From: Parafilimonas sp.
Lineage (GTDB): Bacteria; Bacteroidota; Bacteroidia; Chitinophagales; Chitinophagaceae
Length of the DNA stretch: 5,896 bases
Direction: 5' to 3'
Assembly (NCBI GenBank): GCA_023251275.1
Contig: JAHEZC010000193.1
Coordinates: 1 to 5,896 of the forward strand
Part shown: one piece after another, positions 1-5,896 of the stretch
Layout of the letters: every line of letters starts with the position of its first letter
Position numbering within the stretch: position 1 is the stretch's first letter
The notes under the pieces: generated by a model
Database searches by the model: none
Seen by the model: the letters and a program-made list of their open reading frames with translations, nothing else
Told to the model about the DNA's origin: nothing
Position numbers and translations under genes: made by a program

Positions 1-174
1 AGATTCGATTCCAAATTTTTCACTGATGTGTTTTTTCAGTCCTTCATCCTCATTCATCAATTGCTTTGCCGCTGAATCTGCATCGAATACAGGAATGCCA
101 AAGACGCTGAAAATATTTGCCACTATGCTTTTGCCGCTGCCAATGCCACCCGTGATGCCAACACGCAGAACCAT
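1..174 (-). CDS. coaE: Dephospho-CoA kinase CoaE (N-terminal part only, cut by the window edge)
   Basis: CoaE phosphorylates the 3'-hydroxyl of dephospho-CoA with ATP, the last step of coenzyme A synthesis in the cytoplasm. Only the first 58 codons are present; the gene continues beyond position 1. The reading starts MVLRVGITGGIGSGKS, with the P-loop GGIGSGKS at residues 9-16 that binds ATP. It is followed by FDADSAAK at residues 30-37, which matches the family's DAD motif that contacts substrate. The family is normally about 200 residues, so roughly 70% is missing here. The ATG at 174-172 is the natural start because the P-loop sits where it does in CoaE proteins. A 190 bp gap and a terminator separate it from yajC, so it is probably transcribed from its own promoter. 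I could not identify that promoter with confidence in the AT-rich DNA at 175-313. The family call is secure. Confidence 0.95.
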   Translation of the reverse strand, partial: MVLRVGITGGIGSGKSIVANIFSVFGIPVFDADSAAKQLMNEDEGLKKHISEKFGIES

Positions 175-313
175 GATGATTAATTAATAAAAAAGATTAT
201 CAGGAAAATTAAAACATTTAGGCATGAAATTATTCAAAATGACCAAGCCGTGAGATTTTCATATTATATTAACGCGAAAAAAAGTTGTAAAAATGTTGCA
301 ATTTTTTCATAAT

Positions 314-343
314 AAAAAAGGAAACCTGTTTTTGGCTTCCTTT
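314..343 (-). terminator. Intrinsic terminator downstream of yajC
   Basis: Read on the minus strand, the stem AAAGGAA-GCC pairs with GG-TTTCCTTT around a short A-rich loop, with one A/C mismatch. A T-run (TTTTTTATT) follows directly. The two arms lie at 334-343 and 317-326. It begins about 20 bp after the yajC stop codon, the expected place for the end of the nusB-DUF1573-yajC transcript. The plus strand has no gene that would use it. Seen directly as sequence; termination itself is inferred. Confidence 0.8.
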
Positions 344-364
344 GATATTTGATGGAATCAGATT

Positions 365-718
365 TTATTTTTTCTCTGTACCCGCAGTCAGCGCTTTATT
401 CAACTGGTGACTCCACTCCATGCTGATTGCTGATTTCTCAATCTTTAAATAACTGCCGGGATTTACTTCTACCTGGATGGTACCATCTTCATTCACTTTA
501 TTAATAGTACCGTGAATGCCTGCAATAGTCACAATTTTATCGCCTTTTTGAAGATTCTCGATAAATTTTTTCTGATCCTTTGCTTTTTTTGCCTGCGGAC
601 GTATCATAAACAGCCAGAAAACAAGAATGATGGCGCCCATCATGATTAAGGAAAAACTTGAATTGGGTGCGCCTTCAGTCCCCCCTCCCATTAAAAGAAT
701 TGCGTTGATTTGTATCAT
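365..718 (-). CDS. yajC: YajC, Sec translocase accessory membrane protein
   Basis: YajC is a small inner-membrane protein that associates with SecD-SecF and the SecYEG translocon; its exact role is modest and not essential in the organisms studied. The 117-residue product has a short N-terminal periplasmic tail, then one hydrophobic membrane segment at about residues 22-38. The hallmark FMIRPQ follows at 37-42, then a basic stretch (AKKAKDQKK) and a small cytoplasmic domain. That domain contains GDKIVTIAGIHGTI (59-72), matching the conserved G(D/S)xVxTxGGxxGxI of the family. Length is typical. It lies 14 bp downstream of the DUF1573 gene stop codon, so the two are surely cotranscribed, and an intrinsic terminator follows. 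secDF is not in the window. The ATG at 718 is the start; a second Met at codon 10 would leave too little ahead of the membrane segment. Confidence 0.95.
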   Translation of the reverse strand: MIQINAILLMGGGTEGAPNSSFSLIMMGAIILVFWLFMIRPQAKKAKDQKKFIENLQKGDKIVTIAGIHGTINKVNEDGTIQVEVNPGSYLKIEKSAISMEWSHQLNKALTAGTEKK

Positions 719-732
719 TGTATGTATTTTAA

Positions 733-1191
733 TTAATTTGCTTTTGCTGTGGTGTCTTTAACTTCTCCCGTAAAAATAAGTGTATAGGTCTGCTGATTTT
801 TGGTATTGCCCGTTACTCTTATTGTTTTTCTTACTTTTCCTGCAAAACCATGGTTGCTGTCAAATTCTGCTTTTACTTCTCCCTGGCGACCCGGGGCAAT
901 AGCACCCTTTGTATATTCAGCAACCGTACATCCGCATGAAGGTTTTACTTCGGCAAGAAATAAGGGCTTGTCGCCGGAATTTTTAAACCTGAAACTAACA
1001 TGTACCTTTTCTCCTCGCGTAACAGTCCCAAAGTTCACATTCGAGTCCAACCATTGCATAGCAGTATAATTCGCACTGTCAAACTGATGTACCTGGTCTT
1101 TCATACTTGATTGAATAAGGCCGACAGGAGAGCTGTTTTGACAGGCATAGACAGATACTGCAATAATTAACGCTGACAAAAATTTCTTCAT
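733..1191 (-). CDS. DUF1573 domain lipoprotein
   Basis: This is a predicted exported lipoprotein of 152 residues carrying a DUF1573 domain, a family common in Bacteroidota with no settled function. Residues 1-16 (MKKFLSALIIAVSVYA) form a signal peptide. Cys17 follows VYA, a plausible if imperfect lipobox. The domain runs from about residue 46 to 145: FGTVTRGEKV (54-63), then FRFKNSGDKPL, then PSCGCTVAEYTKGAIAPG (84-101). The PSCGCT motif and the beta-rich pattern are diagnostic of DUF1573, which resembles immunoglobulin-like ASH/MSP folds. The frame is open back to a TTG at 1230 that would overlap the nusB stop. I reject that start because it would put 13 residues (MRNTLLLLRANTG) in front of a well-formed signal peptide. 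The ATG at 1191 is 35 bp past nusB, with a promoter-like box in between. Export and lipidation are inferred. Confidence 0.88.
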   Translation of the reverse strand: MKKFLSALIIAVSVYACQNSSPVGLIQSSMKDQVHQFDSANYTAMQWLDSNVNFGTVTRGEKVHVSFRFKNSGDKPLFLAEVKPSCGCTVAEYTKGAIAPGRQGEVKAEFDSNHGFAGKVRKTIRVTGNTKNQQTYTLIFTGEVKDTTAKAN

Positions 1192-1209
1192 ACCTGTATT
1201 TGCGCGGAG

Positions 1210-1217
1210 CAAAAGTA
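1210..1217 (-). promoter_or_regulatory. Candidate Bacteroidota -7 box (TACTTTTG) ahead of the DUF1573 gene
   Basis: On the minus strand TACTTTTG fits the Bacteroidota housekeeping -7 consensus TAnnTTTG exactly. It is followed by CTCCGCGCA, a context often seen at starts in this phylum. It ends 18 bp before the ATG at 1191, implying a leader of only about 12-15 nt. No TTG is found at the expected -33 spacing, which would fall inside the 3' end of nusB. If real, it is an internal promoter for the DUF1573-yajC pair. Confidence 0.45.
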
Positions 1218-1226
1218 AAGTATTCC

Positions 1227-2159
1227 TCAATTTGACTTTTGTTTAAAATCAATTTTATGAATTTTATTTTGCGATATCAATTCTTTGTGAATATTATCGA
1301 GAATCCCATTTACGAATTGACCGCTTTGGGTTGTACTGTAGTCTTTTGCAATATCAATATATTCATTAATCGTCACCTTTGGAGGAATGGTTTCAAAAAA
1401 CAGGAATTCACAAACACCCATTTGCATCAATATCATATCAAGAAGAGCAATCCTGTCTGCATCCCAGTTGATTAATTTAGGCTTTATAAGATCAGTAACA
1501 TATTCTTTCTTTTGCAAAACAGCAGTAAGCAGGTCTTTTGCAAATTTCCATTTTTCTTCGCCGGGTATATCCTGCAAATCATACATGCCGGGTTTATTGA
1601 GATAGTTCAGTACAAGTTGTTTCATCATTTCGGCATCATCGTCCCAATTGATAAAATGATCTTCGATATGTGCCGTAAAATCTTCATTGGGCAACATAAG
1701 GTCTGTAAAAATAAATTGAACTATCCCTTTTTCATCATTACGGTTTCGTGCAGGTCGCTGAATGTATTGCCGGTACAAGTCTGAAACCATAAGGTCGCCA
1801 TAAATTTTTTTTACCCGCTCCCGTGTATCTTCAAAACCTGGCGGATTATTCTTGAAAACTTTCCTTAGTGATACATTATCCAGTATTTTCTGCAGCAATT
1901 CATTGCCGGCAATTTTGGTATTTACTACAAGGTCTTCGGAAGAAGGCAGGTTTTTCAACGATCTTATTCTCGCATCTGTTTCTGCATAGCGGGCCACTTC
2001 TGCTAAAAAATATAAAAGGTACGCGAAAAGATTGCGGCTGTTGTCAAACTGCTTTTGCAAAGATTGCACCGGATCTTTTTTTTCATACACTTCTTTTCCT
2101 GTTTCAAGTGCATAGATCAACTGCATTACCTTGATGCGTATGTTTCTTCTGCTGATCAT
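1227..2159 (-). CDS. nusB: Transcription antitermination factor NusB, long Bacteroidota form
   Basis: NusB binds boxA RNA together with NusE (ribosomal protein S10) and supports antitermination, above all in rRNA operons. The product is 310 residues, against about 140 in E. coli. The start MISRRNIRIKVMQLIYALE (1-19) matches the N-terminal helix of NusB, and the family's C-terminal half is clear from about residue 205 to 291. That half includes YVTDLIKPKLINWDADRIALLDMILMQMG split across helices, then VTINEYIDIAKDY (262-274) and FVNGILDNI (282-290), the family's signature end. Between about residues 60 and 200 lies a charged, helical-looking insertion not found in the E. coli protein. Long NusB proteins are usual in Bacteroidota, so this is probably the normal lineage form, not a fusion. 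The ATG at 2159 is about 30 bp below a promoter-like box. It heads the nusB-DUF1573-yajC cluster. Confidence 0.92.
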   Translation of the reverse strand: MISRRNIRIKVMQLIYALETGKEVYEKKDPVQSLQKQFDNSRNLFAYLLYFLAEVARYAETDARIRSLKNLPSSEDLVVNTKIAGNELLQKILDNVSLRKVFKNNPPGFEDTRERVKKIYGDLMVSDLYRQYIQRPARNRNDEKGIVQFIFTDLMLPNEDFTAHIEDHFINWDDDAEMMKQLVLNYLNKPGMYDLQDIPGEEKWKFAKDLLTAVLQKKEYVTDLIKPKLINWDADRIALLDMILMQMGVCEFLFFETIPPKVTINEYIDIAKDYSTTQSGQFVNGILDNIHKELISQNKIHKIDFKQKSN

Positions 2160-2163
2160 CTTT

Positions 2164-2183
2164 TCAAAAAAGAACTTTTTTGA
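2164..2183. repeat. Near-perfect palindrome in the nusB leader
   Basis: Arms TCAAAAAAG and CTTTTTTGA, 9 bp each, flank a central AA. The element lies between the putative -7 box (2190-2197) and the nusB start codon (2159), ending 4 bp before the ATG. In RNA from the minus strand it would fold into an 8 bp A-U-rich stem with a GUUC loop close to the 5' end of the transcript. Function is unknown; it could be a leader hairpin, a protein site, a weak terminator for ppx, or chance in AT-rich DNA. Confidence 0.55.
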
Positions 2184-2189
2184 TGGCTG

Positions 2190-2197
2190 CGAAGATA
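2190..2197 (-). promoter_or_regulatory. Candidate -7 box (TATCTTCG) of the nusB promoter
   Basis: On the minus strand TATCTTCG differs from the Bacteroidota consensus TAnnTTTG at one position and is followed by CAGCC, as at many promoters of the phylum. It sits in the 155 bp space between ppx and nusB and ends 30 bp before the nusB ATG. I see no TTG at the -33 position (about 18-21 bp upstream), so the match is partial. Confidence 0.4.
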
Positions 2198-2314
2198 GGG
2201 TAAACAGGTTAGAGTTATGGATGAACGTTTTGAATCGAAAACACCTCGATTTATTACCCTTGACCGGCTATAACTACGGAAAAATATTATTCGCTTTTTG
2301 TGGGATTAAATTCG

Positions 2315-3202
2315 CTAATTGGATGATTCCTTTACGCGTTCATAAAGAATTTGTATTAAGCCATCTGCCAGACCGATCTTCGGAACATATATTTCCCCGA
2401 TGTTGGCCCAGCGCATTACATTCACGTAAATCTGCAGGGCAGGTACAATTACGTCTGCGCGGTCGCTGCGAAGTTTATAAATTCTTATACGATCTTCAAG
2501 TGTAACACTGGATAATTCTTTATAGTAATCCTTAAGCAATTCAAGAGAGAGGGGTTTACCATCTTTCTTTTTACTCAAAGAAAATATTTTGTTGATGTTA
2601 CCTCCTGAACCTATTGCAATCAGAGAAAGTTTACTCCTGGTATTATTTTTTAAATGGTCGCGCATTTCATCCCATTGCTTTTCAGTTACCATATTTTTCA
2701 ACAGGCGAATGGTTCCTATGTTGAACGATTCTTTATAGCGAAGTTTTCCTTCAGCAAAAAATGTAAGCTCTGTGCTGCCGCCGCCAACATCTATATAGAG
2801 ATAGGCGTGTTCATTGTCAAGATTTTCAGCAATATGATTTTCATAAATGAAAGATGCTTCTTCATCGCCGCTGATGACTTTTATTTCTATGCCGGTTTCG
2901 AGTTTCACTTTTCTTATAATGTCGTTGCTGTTTCTTGCATCCCGCATTGCACTGGTAGCACACGCTATTACATATTCAATCCCATATACGTTGATCAGGT
3001 GGTTATATGCTTTCATTGTTTGCATAATCATGCCAATCCTGGGTTTGGTGATCTCGCCTTTTTCAAATACATCAAAGCCCAGCCGAAGGGGCACTCTCAC
3101 AAAGTTTAATTTATTAAACTGCGGCCTGCCGTTATCACTGATTACTTCTGAAATTAATAAACGTGCTGCATTGCTGCCAATATCAATTGCTGCCAGCTTC
3201 AC
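2315..3202 (-). CDS. ppx: Exopolyphosphatase / Ppx-GppA family phosphatase (short form)
   Basis: Ppx/GppA enzymes release phosphate from the ends of polyphosphate and/or hydrolyse pppGpp to ppGpp in the cytoplasm. The 295-residue product has the actin-like two-lobe fold. The first phosphate-binding loop is AAIDIGSNAARLLI (4-17). It is followed by CATSAMRDARN (81-91), ISGDEEASFIYEN (110-122) supplying the family's catalytic acidic residue, and the second phosphate loop IDVGGGSTEL (137-146). GSGGNINKI (198-206) and GLADGLI (277-283) come last. It lacks the C-terminal helical domains of the 513-residue E. coli PPX, as is usual for the roughly 300-residue forms. Start is GTG at 3202: an in-frame TGA lies 9 bp upstream and no closer ATG keeps the first loop. 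It overlaps the end of ppk1 by 20 bp, implying coupled translation and a polyphosphate role, though GppA activity cannot be excluded. No clear terminator follows. Confidence 0.9.
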   Translation of the reverse strand: MKLAAIDIGSNAARLLISEVISDNGRPQFNKLNFVRVPLRLGFDVFEKGEITKPRIGMIMQTMKAYNHLINVYGIEYVIACATSAMRDARNSNDIIRKVKLETGIEIKVISGDEEASFIYENHIAENLDNEHAYLYIDVGGGSTELTFFAEGKLRYKESFNIGTIRLLKNMVTEKQWDEMRDHLKNNTRSKLSLIAIGSGGNINKIFSLSKKKDGKPLSLELLKDYYKELSSVTLEDRIRIYKLRSDRADVIVPALQIYVNVMRWANIGEIYVPKIGLADGLIQILYERVKESSN

Positions 3203-5264
3203 TTTGTTTCAGCATTTTCTGGTATAAATAATTGTACGTCTCAATCTGTGAGCGTATTTTCTTTTTACCTGCGGAAGATACATAGTTATTTAATAGCTCG
3301 TTGTCAAGTATCCTGGCTTTCAGGTTATCTCTTAATTGAATGTGGATAATATCTATTAACTCCTGTTTTATTTCCTCATCGGTTACAGGAACAGTCGCTT
3401 CTACCCTGTGGTCAAGGTTGCGCACCATCCAGTCCGCAGAAGAAATAAAGATTTTTTCTTTACCATTGTTGTGAAAAATAAGCACCCTTGCATGCTCCAG
3501 GTATTCATCCACAATACTGACTGCCTGCATGTGGTTCTTAAATTTTTTTTGCTGAGTCACCGCACAAAAAATTCCTCTCACAATCAGTTTTATTTCAACG
3601 CCGGCATTCGCTGCCTCGTATAATTGATAAATCAGTTGCACATCACTGAGTGAATTTATTTTTACAATAACAGATGCAGCCTTACCCGCCTTTGCATTTC
3701 TTATTTCTGCATTAATAAGCCTTATAAGCTCTTTTCGCATATATACAGGACAAATAACGAGCTTTTTACATGCTTTCAGATGCACTAAACCTGTTTTGGG
3801 ATTTTCGATAAATTTAAAAATACGGTTTATATCTGCCATCACATTCCTGTTGCCTGTGAGCAGGCAGTGATCACCATAAACTTTTGCAGTCTTCTCATTC
3901 AGGTTACCGGTGCTTACAAAACCATACTGGATAATTTTTTTGTCAACCCTTTTTTTAATTACACATAGCTTAGCGTGAATCTTCATATCAGGAATCCCAA
4001 GCAATACTTTTACACCCTCCAACTCAAGCATATCTTTCCATTCGAGATTGGCTTCCTCATCAAATCTTGCGCGCAATTCAAGCATCACGATAACCTCCTT
4101 TCCATTTCTAACTGCATTGATCAAGGCATTGATAATTTTTGAATTGTCAGCAAGCCGATAAGCAGTTATTTTGATTGTGGTAACATCAGGATCCATCGCG
4201 GCTTCACGTAGCAGATCAATTATCGCATCAAATGAATGATAAGGGAAATGCAGCATCACATCCTTTTCGATGATAACATCAGTCACTCTCAATGATTTTT
4301 TGAGCGCAGGATGCGTGAAAGGAGACCGTCGTGTGCTCTTTCGTGAAAACACATCTGGGAAATCCATGAAATGCCGAAAATTGTGAATACGCCCGCCGGG
4401 AATAATGTTGTCTTTGCGGGAAAGATTTACACGCTTCATCAGGTACTCGAGTAAAGCCGCATCCATTTCTTTATCATATATAAACCGGACCGGTTTTCCT
4501 TTTCGCCTGTTTTTTAACCCATGCTGAATTTTTTGTACAAACGATGTGGCTATATCGTTATCAATATCAATTTCTGCATCCTTTGTTACTTTAAAGATAT
4601 GCGCATCAAAATAATCGTAGCCGAAATAAGAAAAGATATAAGGCAGGTTGAATCGAATCACATCTTCAAGCAAAATAATTGAGTGGCTTTCAGGCTTTGA
4701 AGGTAATTGCACAAATCTTCCGACAGACCTGCTGGGTACTTCTATTAGTGCATACTTCTGATCATAAGCAGAATCTTTTTTGCGCATCACTACACCCAGG
4801 TAAATACTTTTATCTCTCAGGTAAGGTAATTGCGGAAGGCTTTCAATCAAAAGAGGGATGATATCTGAGCGCACTTCTTCGTCAAAAAATTTTCTCACAA
4901 ATTCTTTCTGCTCTTTTGAAAGCTGCTTCTCATTAACTAAAAAGATGTTTTCCTGCTTCAGCTCTTCAAGGATACTGTTCCATATACGATTAAATTCATT
5001 TTGCTGCTGCAATACGATAGTTTGTATCTGGTCGAGTATTTGCCGTGGGTTTTCTTCGAGGTGCATATTGGCTTTCTTTCCGCCAAGTTCAATCATTCGT
5101 TTCAATGTAGCCACCCGTACGCGGAAAAATTCATCCATGTTGTTGGAGTGGATACCGAGAAAACGAATCCTTTCTTTTAAAGGCACAACTGGATCATTCG
5201 CTTCCTGCAATACACGGGCATTAAAACTAAGCCAGCTTATATCTCTTGCAATTAACTGTTTCAT
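3183..5264 (-). CDS. ppk1: Polyphosphate kinase PPK1
   Basis: PPK1 reversibly polymerises the gamma-phosphate of ATP into inorganic polyphosphate through a phosphohistidine intermediate. From the ATG at 5264 the product is 693 residues, close to the 688 of E. coli PPK, and is alignable throughout. Landmarks are WLSFNARVLQEA (11-22); SNNMDEFFRVR (40-50), holding the ATP-contacting Asn; IPGGRIHNFRHF (288-299); FPYHSFDAIIDLLREAA (340-356); ELRARFDEEAN (396-406); and KIHAKL (428-433), with His430 equivalent to the autophosphorylated His435. STGNLNEKTAKVYGDH (451-466) and YLEHAR (588-593), with His591 equivalent to His592, follow. The C-terminus (NNYVSSAGKKKIRSQIETYNY) also fits. A GTG at 5273 would add three residues; I prefer the ATG because a promoter-like box at 5287-5294 leaves room for a leader. 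ppx follows with overlap. The loop at 564-581 departs from the usual sequence. Confidence 0.97.
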   Translation of the reverse strand: MKQLIARDISWLSFNARVLQEANDPVVPLKERIRFLGIHSNNMDEFFRVRVATLKRMIELGGKKANMHLEENPRQILDQIQTIVLQQQNEFNRIWNSILEELKQENIFLVNEKQLSKEQKEFVRKFFDEEVRSDIIPLLIESLPQLPYLRDKSIYLGVVMRKKDSAYDQKYALIEVPSRSVGRFVQLPSKPESHSIILLEDVIRFNLPYIFSYFGYDYFDAHIFKVTKDAEIDIDNDIATSFVQKIQHGLKNRRKGKPVRFIYDKEMDAALLEYLMKRVNLSRKDNIIPGGRIHNFRHFMDFPDVFSRKSTRRSPFTHPALKKSLRVTDVIIEKDVMLHFPYHSFDAIIDLLREAAMDPDVTTIKITAYRLADNSKIINALINAVRNGKEVIVMLELRARFDEEANLEWKDMLELEGVKVLLGIPDMKIHAKLCVIKKRVDKKIIQYGFVSTGNLNEKTAKVYGDHCLLTGNRNVMADINRIFKFIENPKTGLVHLKACKKLVICPVYMRKELIRLINAEIRNAKAGKAASVIVKINSLSDVQLIYQLYEAANAGVEIKLIVRGIFCAVTQQKKFKNHMQAVSIVDEYLEHARVLIFHNNGKEKIFISSADWMVRNLDHRVEATVPVTDEEIKQELIDIIHIQLRDNLKARILDNELLNNYVSSAGKKKIRSQIETYNYLYQKMLKQSEAGSN

Positions 5265-5286
5265 AAAATGCACTCAGCCGTTTCAT

Positions 5287-5315
5287 CAAAAATAAGCAGG
5301 AAGAAAATTTTTCAA
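5287..5315 (-). promoter_or_regulatory. Candidate Bacteroidota promoter for ppk1-ppx
   Basis: On the minus strand a TTG (5315-5313) is followed after 18 bp by TATTTTTG (5294-5287), an exact match to the -7 consensus TAnnTTTG with slightly short spacing to the -33 TTG. It lies in the gap after rfaE2, ending 22 bp before the preferred ppk1 ATG. It would let ppk1-ppx be expressed separately from rfaE2. There is no obvious terminator between rfaE2 and this box, so readthrough is possible too. Confidence 0.5.
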
Positions 5316-5358
5316 TGTTAAGTTTCGCAGCAAGGTCCTGCCTTATAAAATGCAGTTG

Positions 5359-5850
5359 CTACAGGTTTCGTATTTTATCAATCAGGCCTGACGTGGAGAA
5401 CCCTTCAATGATGGGATTAATGATTACTCTTCCGCCATAAGCCATCACTTCCTGTGCACCCACAACCTGGTCAATGGTATAGTCACCTCCTTTTACAAGC
5501 ACATCAGGCCTGATAAGATTGATAAGATTAATCGGAGTATCTTCATCGAAAATAATTACAGCGTCTGCAATCACTAATGAAGCAAGCAATAAAGACCTTG
5601 AATGCTCTGTATTTACTGGCCTGTTTTCTCCTTTCAATTTTTTTGTACTGGCATCAGAATTTACCCCGACTATCAGGCAATCTGCTTCTTTTGCTGCCTG
5701 TGACAGAGAATAGATGTGACCTTCATGCAGGATATCAAAACAGCCATTGGTAAATGCAATGCTCTTACCGGTAAGTCTTGCAACACTTATAAACTGCTTT
5801 AGCTGCTGCTGTGATAATATTTTATGTTGAATGAACGCTGTGATTTTCAT
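5359..5850 (-). CDS. rfaE2: D-glycero-beta-D-manno-heptose 1-phosphate adenylyltransferase (RfaE2, HldE C-terminal type)
   Basis: This enzyme adenylates heptose 1-phosphate with ATP to give ADP-heptose, used for lipopolysaccharide core or other surface glycans. The 163-residue product is a nucleotidyltransferase of the cytidylyltransferase fold: AFTNGCFDILHEGHIYSL (32-49) with the HxGH catalytic motif as HEGH (42-45), VGVNSDAST (61-69), LVKGGDYTID (118-127) and a late FSTSGLIDKI (151-160). It corresponds to the second half of E. coli HldE; the kinase half (RfaE1) is absent here, so the two activities are on separate proteins, as is common outside enterics. An AGGAAA stretch about 9 bp before the ATG at 5850 may aid initiation. 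The related glycerol-3-phosphate cytidylyltransferases share the fold, but VKGGDY and the C-terminal STSG favour RfaE2. The sugar isomer is inferred from the family. Confidence 0.9.
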   Translation of the reverse strand: MKITAFIQHKILSQQQLKQFISVARLTGKSIAFTNGCFDILHEGHIYSLSQAAKEADCLIVGVNSDASTKKLKGENRPVNTEHSRSLLLASLVIADAVIIFDEDTPINLINLIRPDVLVKGGDYTIDQVVGAQEVMAYGGRVIINPIIEGFSTSGLIDKIRNL

Positions 5851-5896
5851 TTTTTCTTTTCCTGATATTTATGTCAATATAAGCAGCCGTTCCAAA

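Noticed and set aside
1192..1230. TTG start for the DUF1573 gene, overlapping the nusB stop codon
   Set aside because: It would place 13 residues before a complete lipoprotein signal peptide that starts at a good ATG (1191).
2230..2256. Hairpin AATCGA/TCGATT in the ppx-nusB gap as a ppx terminator
   Set aside because: The stem is only 6 bp, and on the minus strand, where ppx would need it, no T-run follows.
2285..2320. Short direct repeat AGCGAAT at the end of ppx
   Set aside because: Seven bases twice in AT-rich DNA is not significant, and no further copies form an array or flank an element.
2131..2505. A 124-codon open frame on the plus strand spanning the ppx-nusB gap
   Set aside because: It runs antisense through the end of ppx, shows no recognisable domain, and has a composition consistent with the reverse of a coding region. 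The other plus-strand frames in the window are likewise antisense to well-identified genes.
5512..5530. Tandem 9 bp repeat (GATAAGATT twice) inside rfaE2
   Set aside because: It encodes INLINLI within FDEDTPINLINLIRPD, a segment of normal length for the family, so it is coincidental codon repetition and not a duplication.
5851..5896. TTTGGAACGGCTGC on the minus strand resembling a sigma-54 -24/-12 promoter upstream of rfaE2
   Set aside because: The GG and GC elements are 7 bp apart instead of 10, and the sequence runs into the window edge, so it cannot be supported.

Overview
The composition (AT-rich, roughly 40% GC by eye), the absence of strong Shine-Dalgarno sites, the TAnnTTTG-type promoter boxes and the gene set all point to a member of the Bacteroidota. 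The gene set includes a roughly 310-residue NusB, a DUF1573 lipoprotein, a short Ppx/GppA and a stand-alone RfaE2. A Chitinophagaceae-like lineage is my best guess, but it is inferred from protein style rather than from any marker gene. Every real gene lies on the minus strand, so transcription runs from high to low coordinates. I see no rRNA, tRNA, insertion sequence, CRISPR array or phage gene.

In transcription order the layout is: rfaE2 (5850-5359, ADP-heptose synthesis); an 85-97 bp gap with a candidate promoter; ppk1 (5264-3183, polyphosphate kinase) overlapping ppx (3202-2315, exopolyphosphatase/GppA type) by 20 bp; a 155 bp gap with a candidate promoter and a 9-bp-arm palindrome; nusB (2159-1227); a DUF1573 lipoprotein (1191-733) with its own candidate promoter just upstream; yajC (718-365); a clear intrinsic terminator (314-343); and the first 58 codons of coaE (174-1), which runs off the left edge.

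Functionally there are two main blocks. ppk1-ppx is a translationally coupled pair that makes and breaks down inorganic polyphosphate. nusB-DUF1573-yajC is a housekeeping block joining transcription antitermination, a predicted exported lipoprotein and the SecDF-associated YajC. rfaE2 and coaE are the neighbouring metabolic genes.

I found no convincing undescribed system. The window is mostly conserved housekeeping DNA. The observations most worth checking are the large insertion in NusB, the palindrome in the nusB leader, the internal promoter before the DUF1573 gene, the overlapping GTG start of ppx, and an atypical loop in PPK1 upstream of its second conserved histidine.
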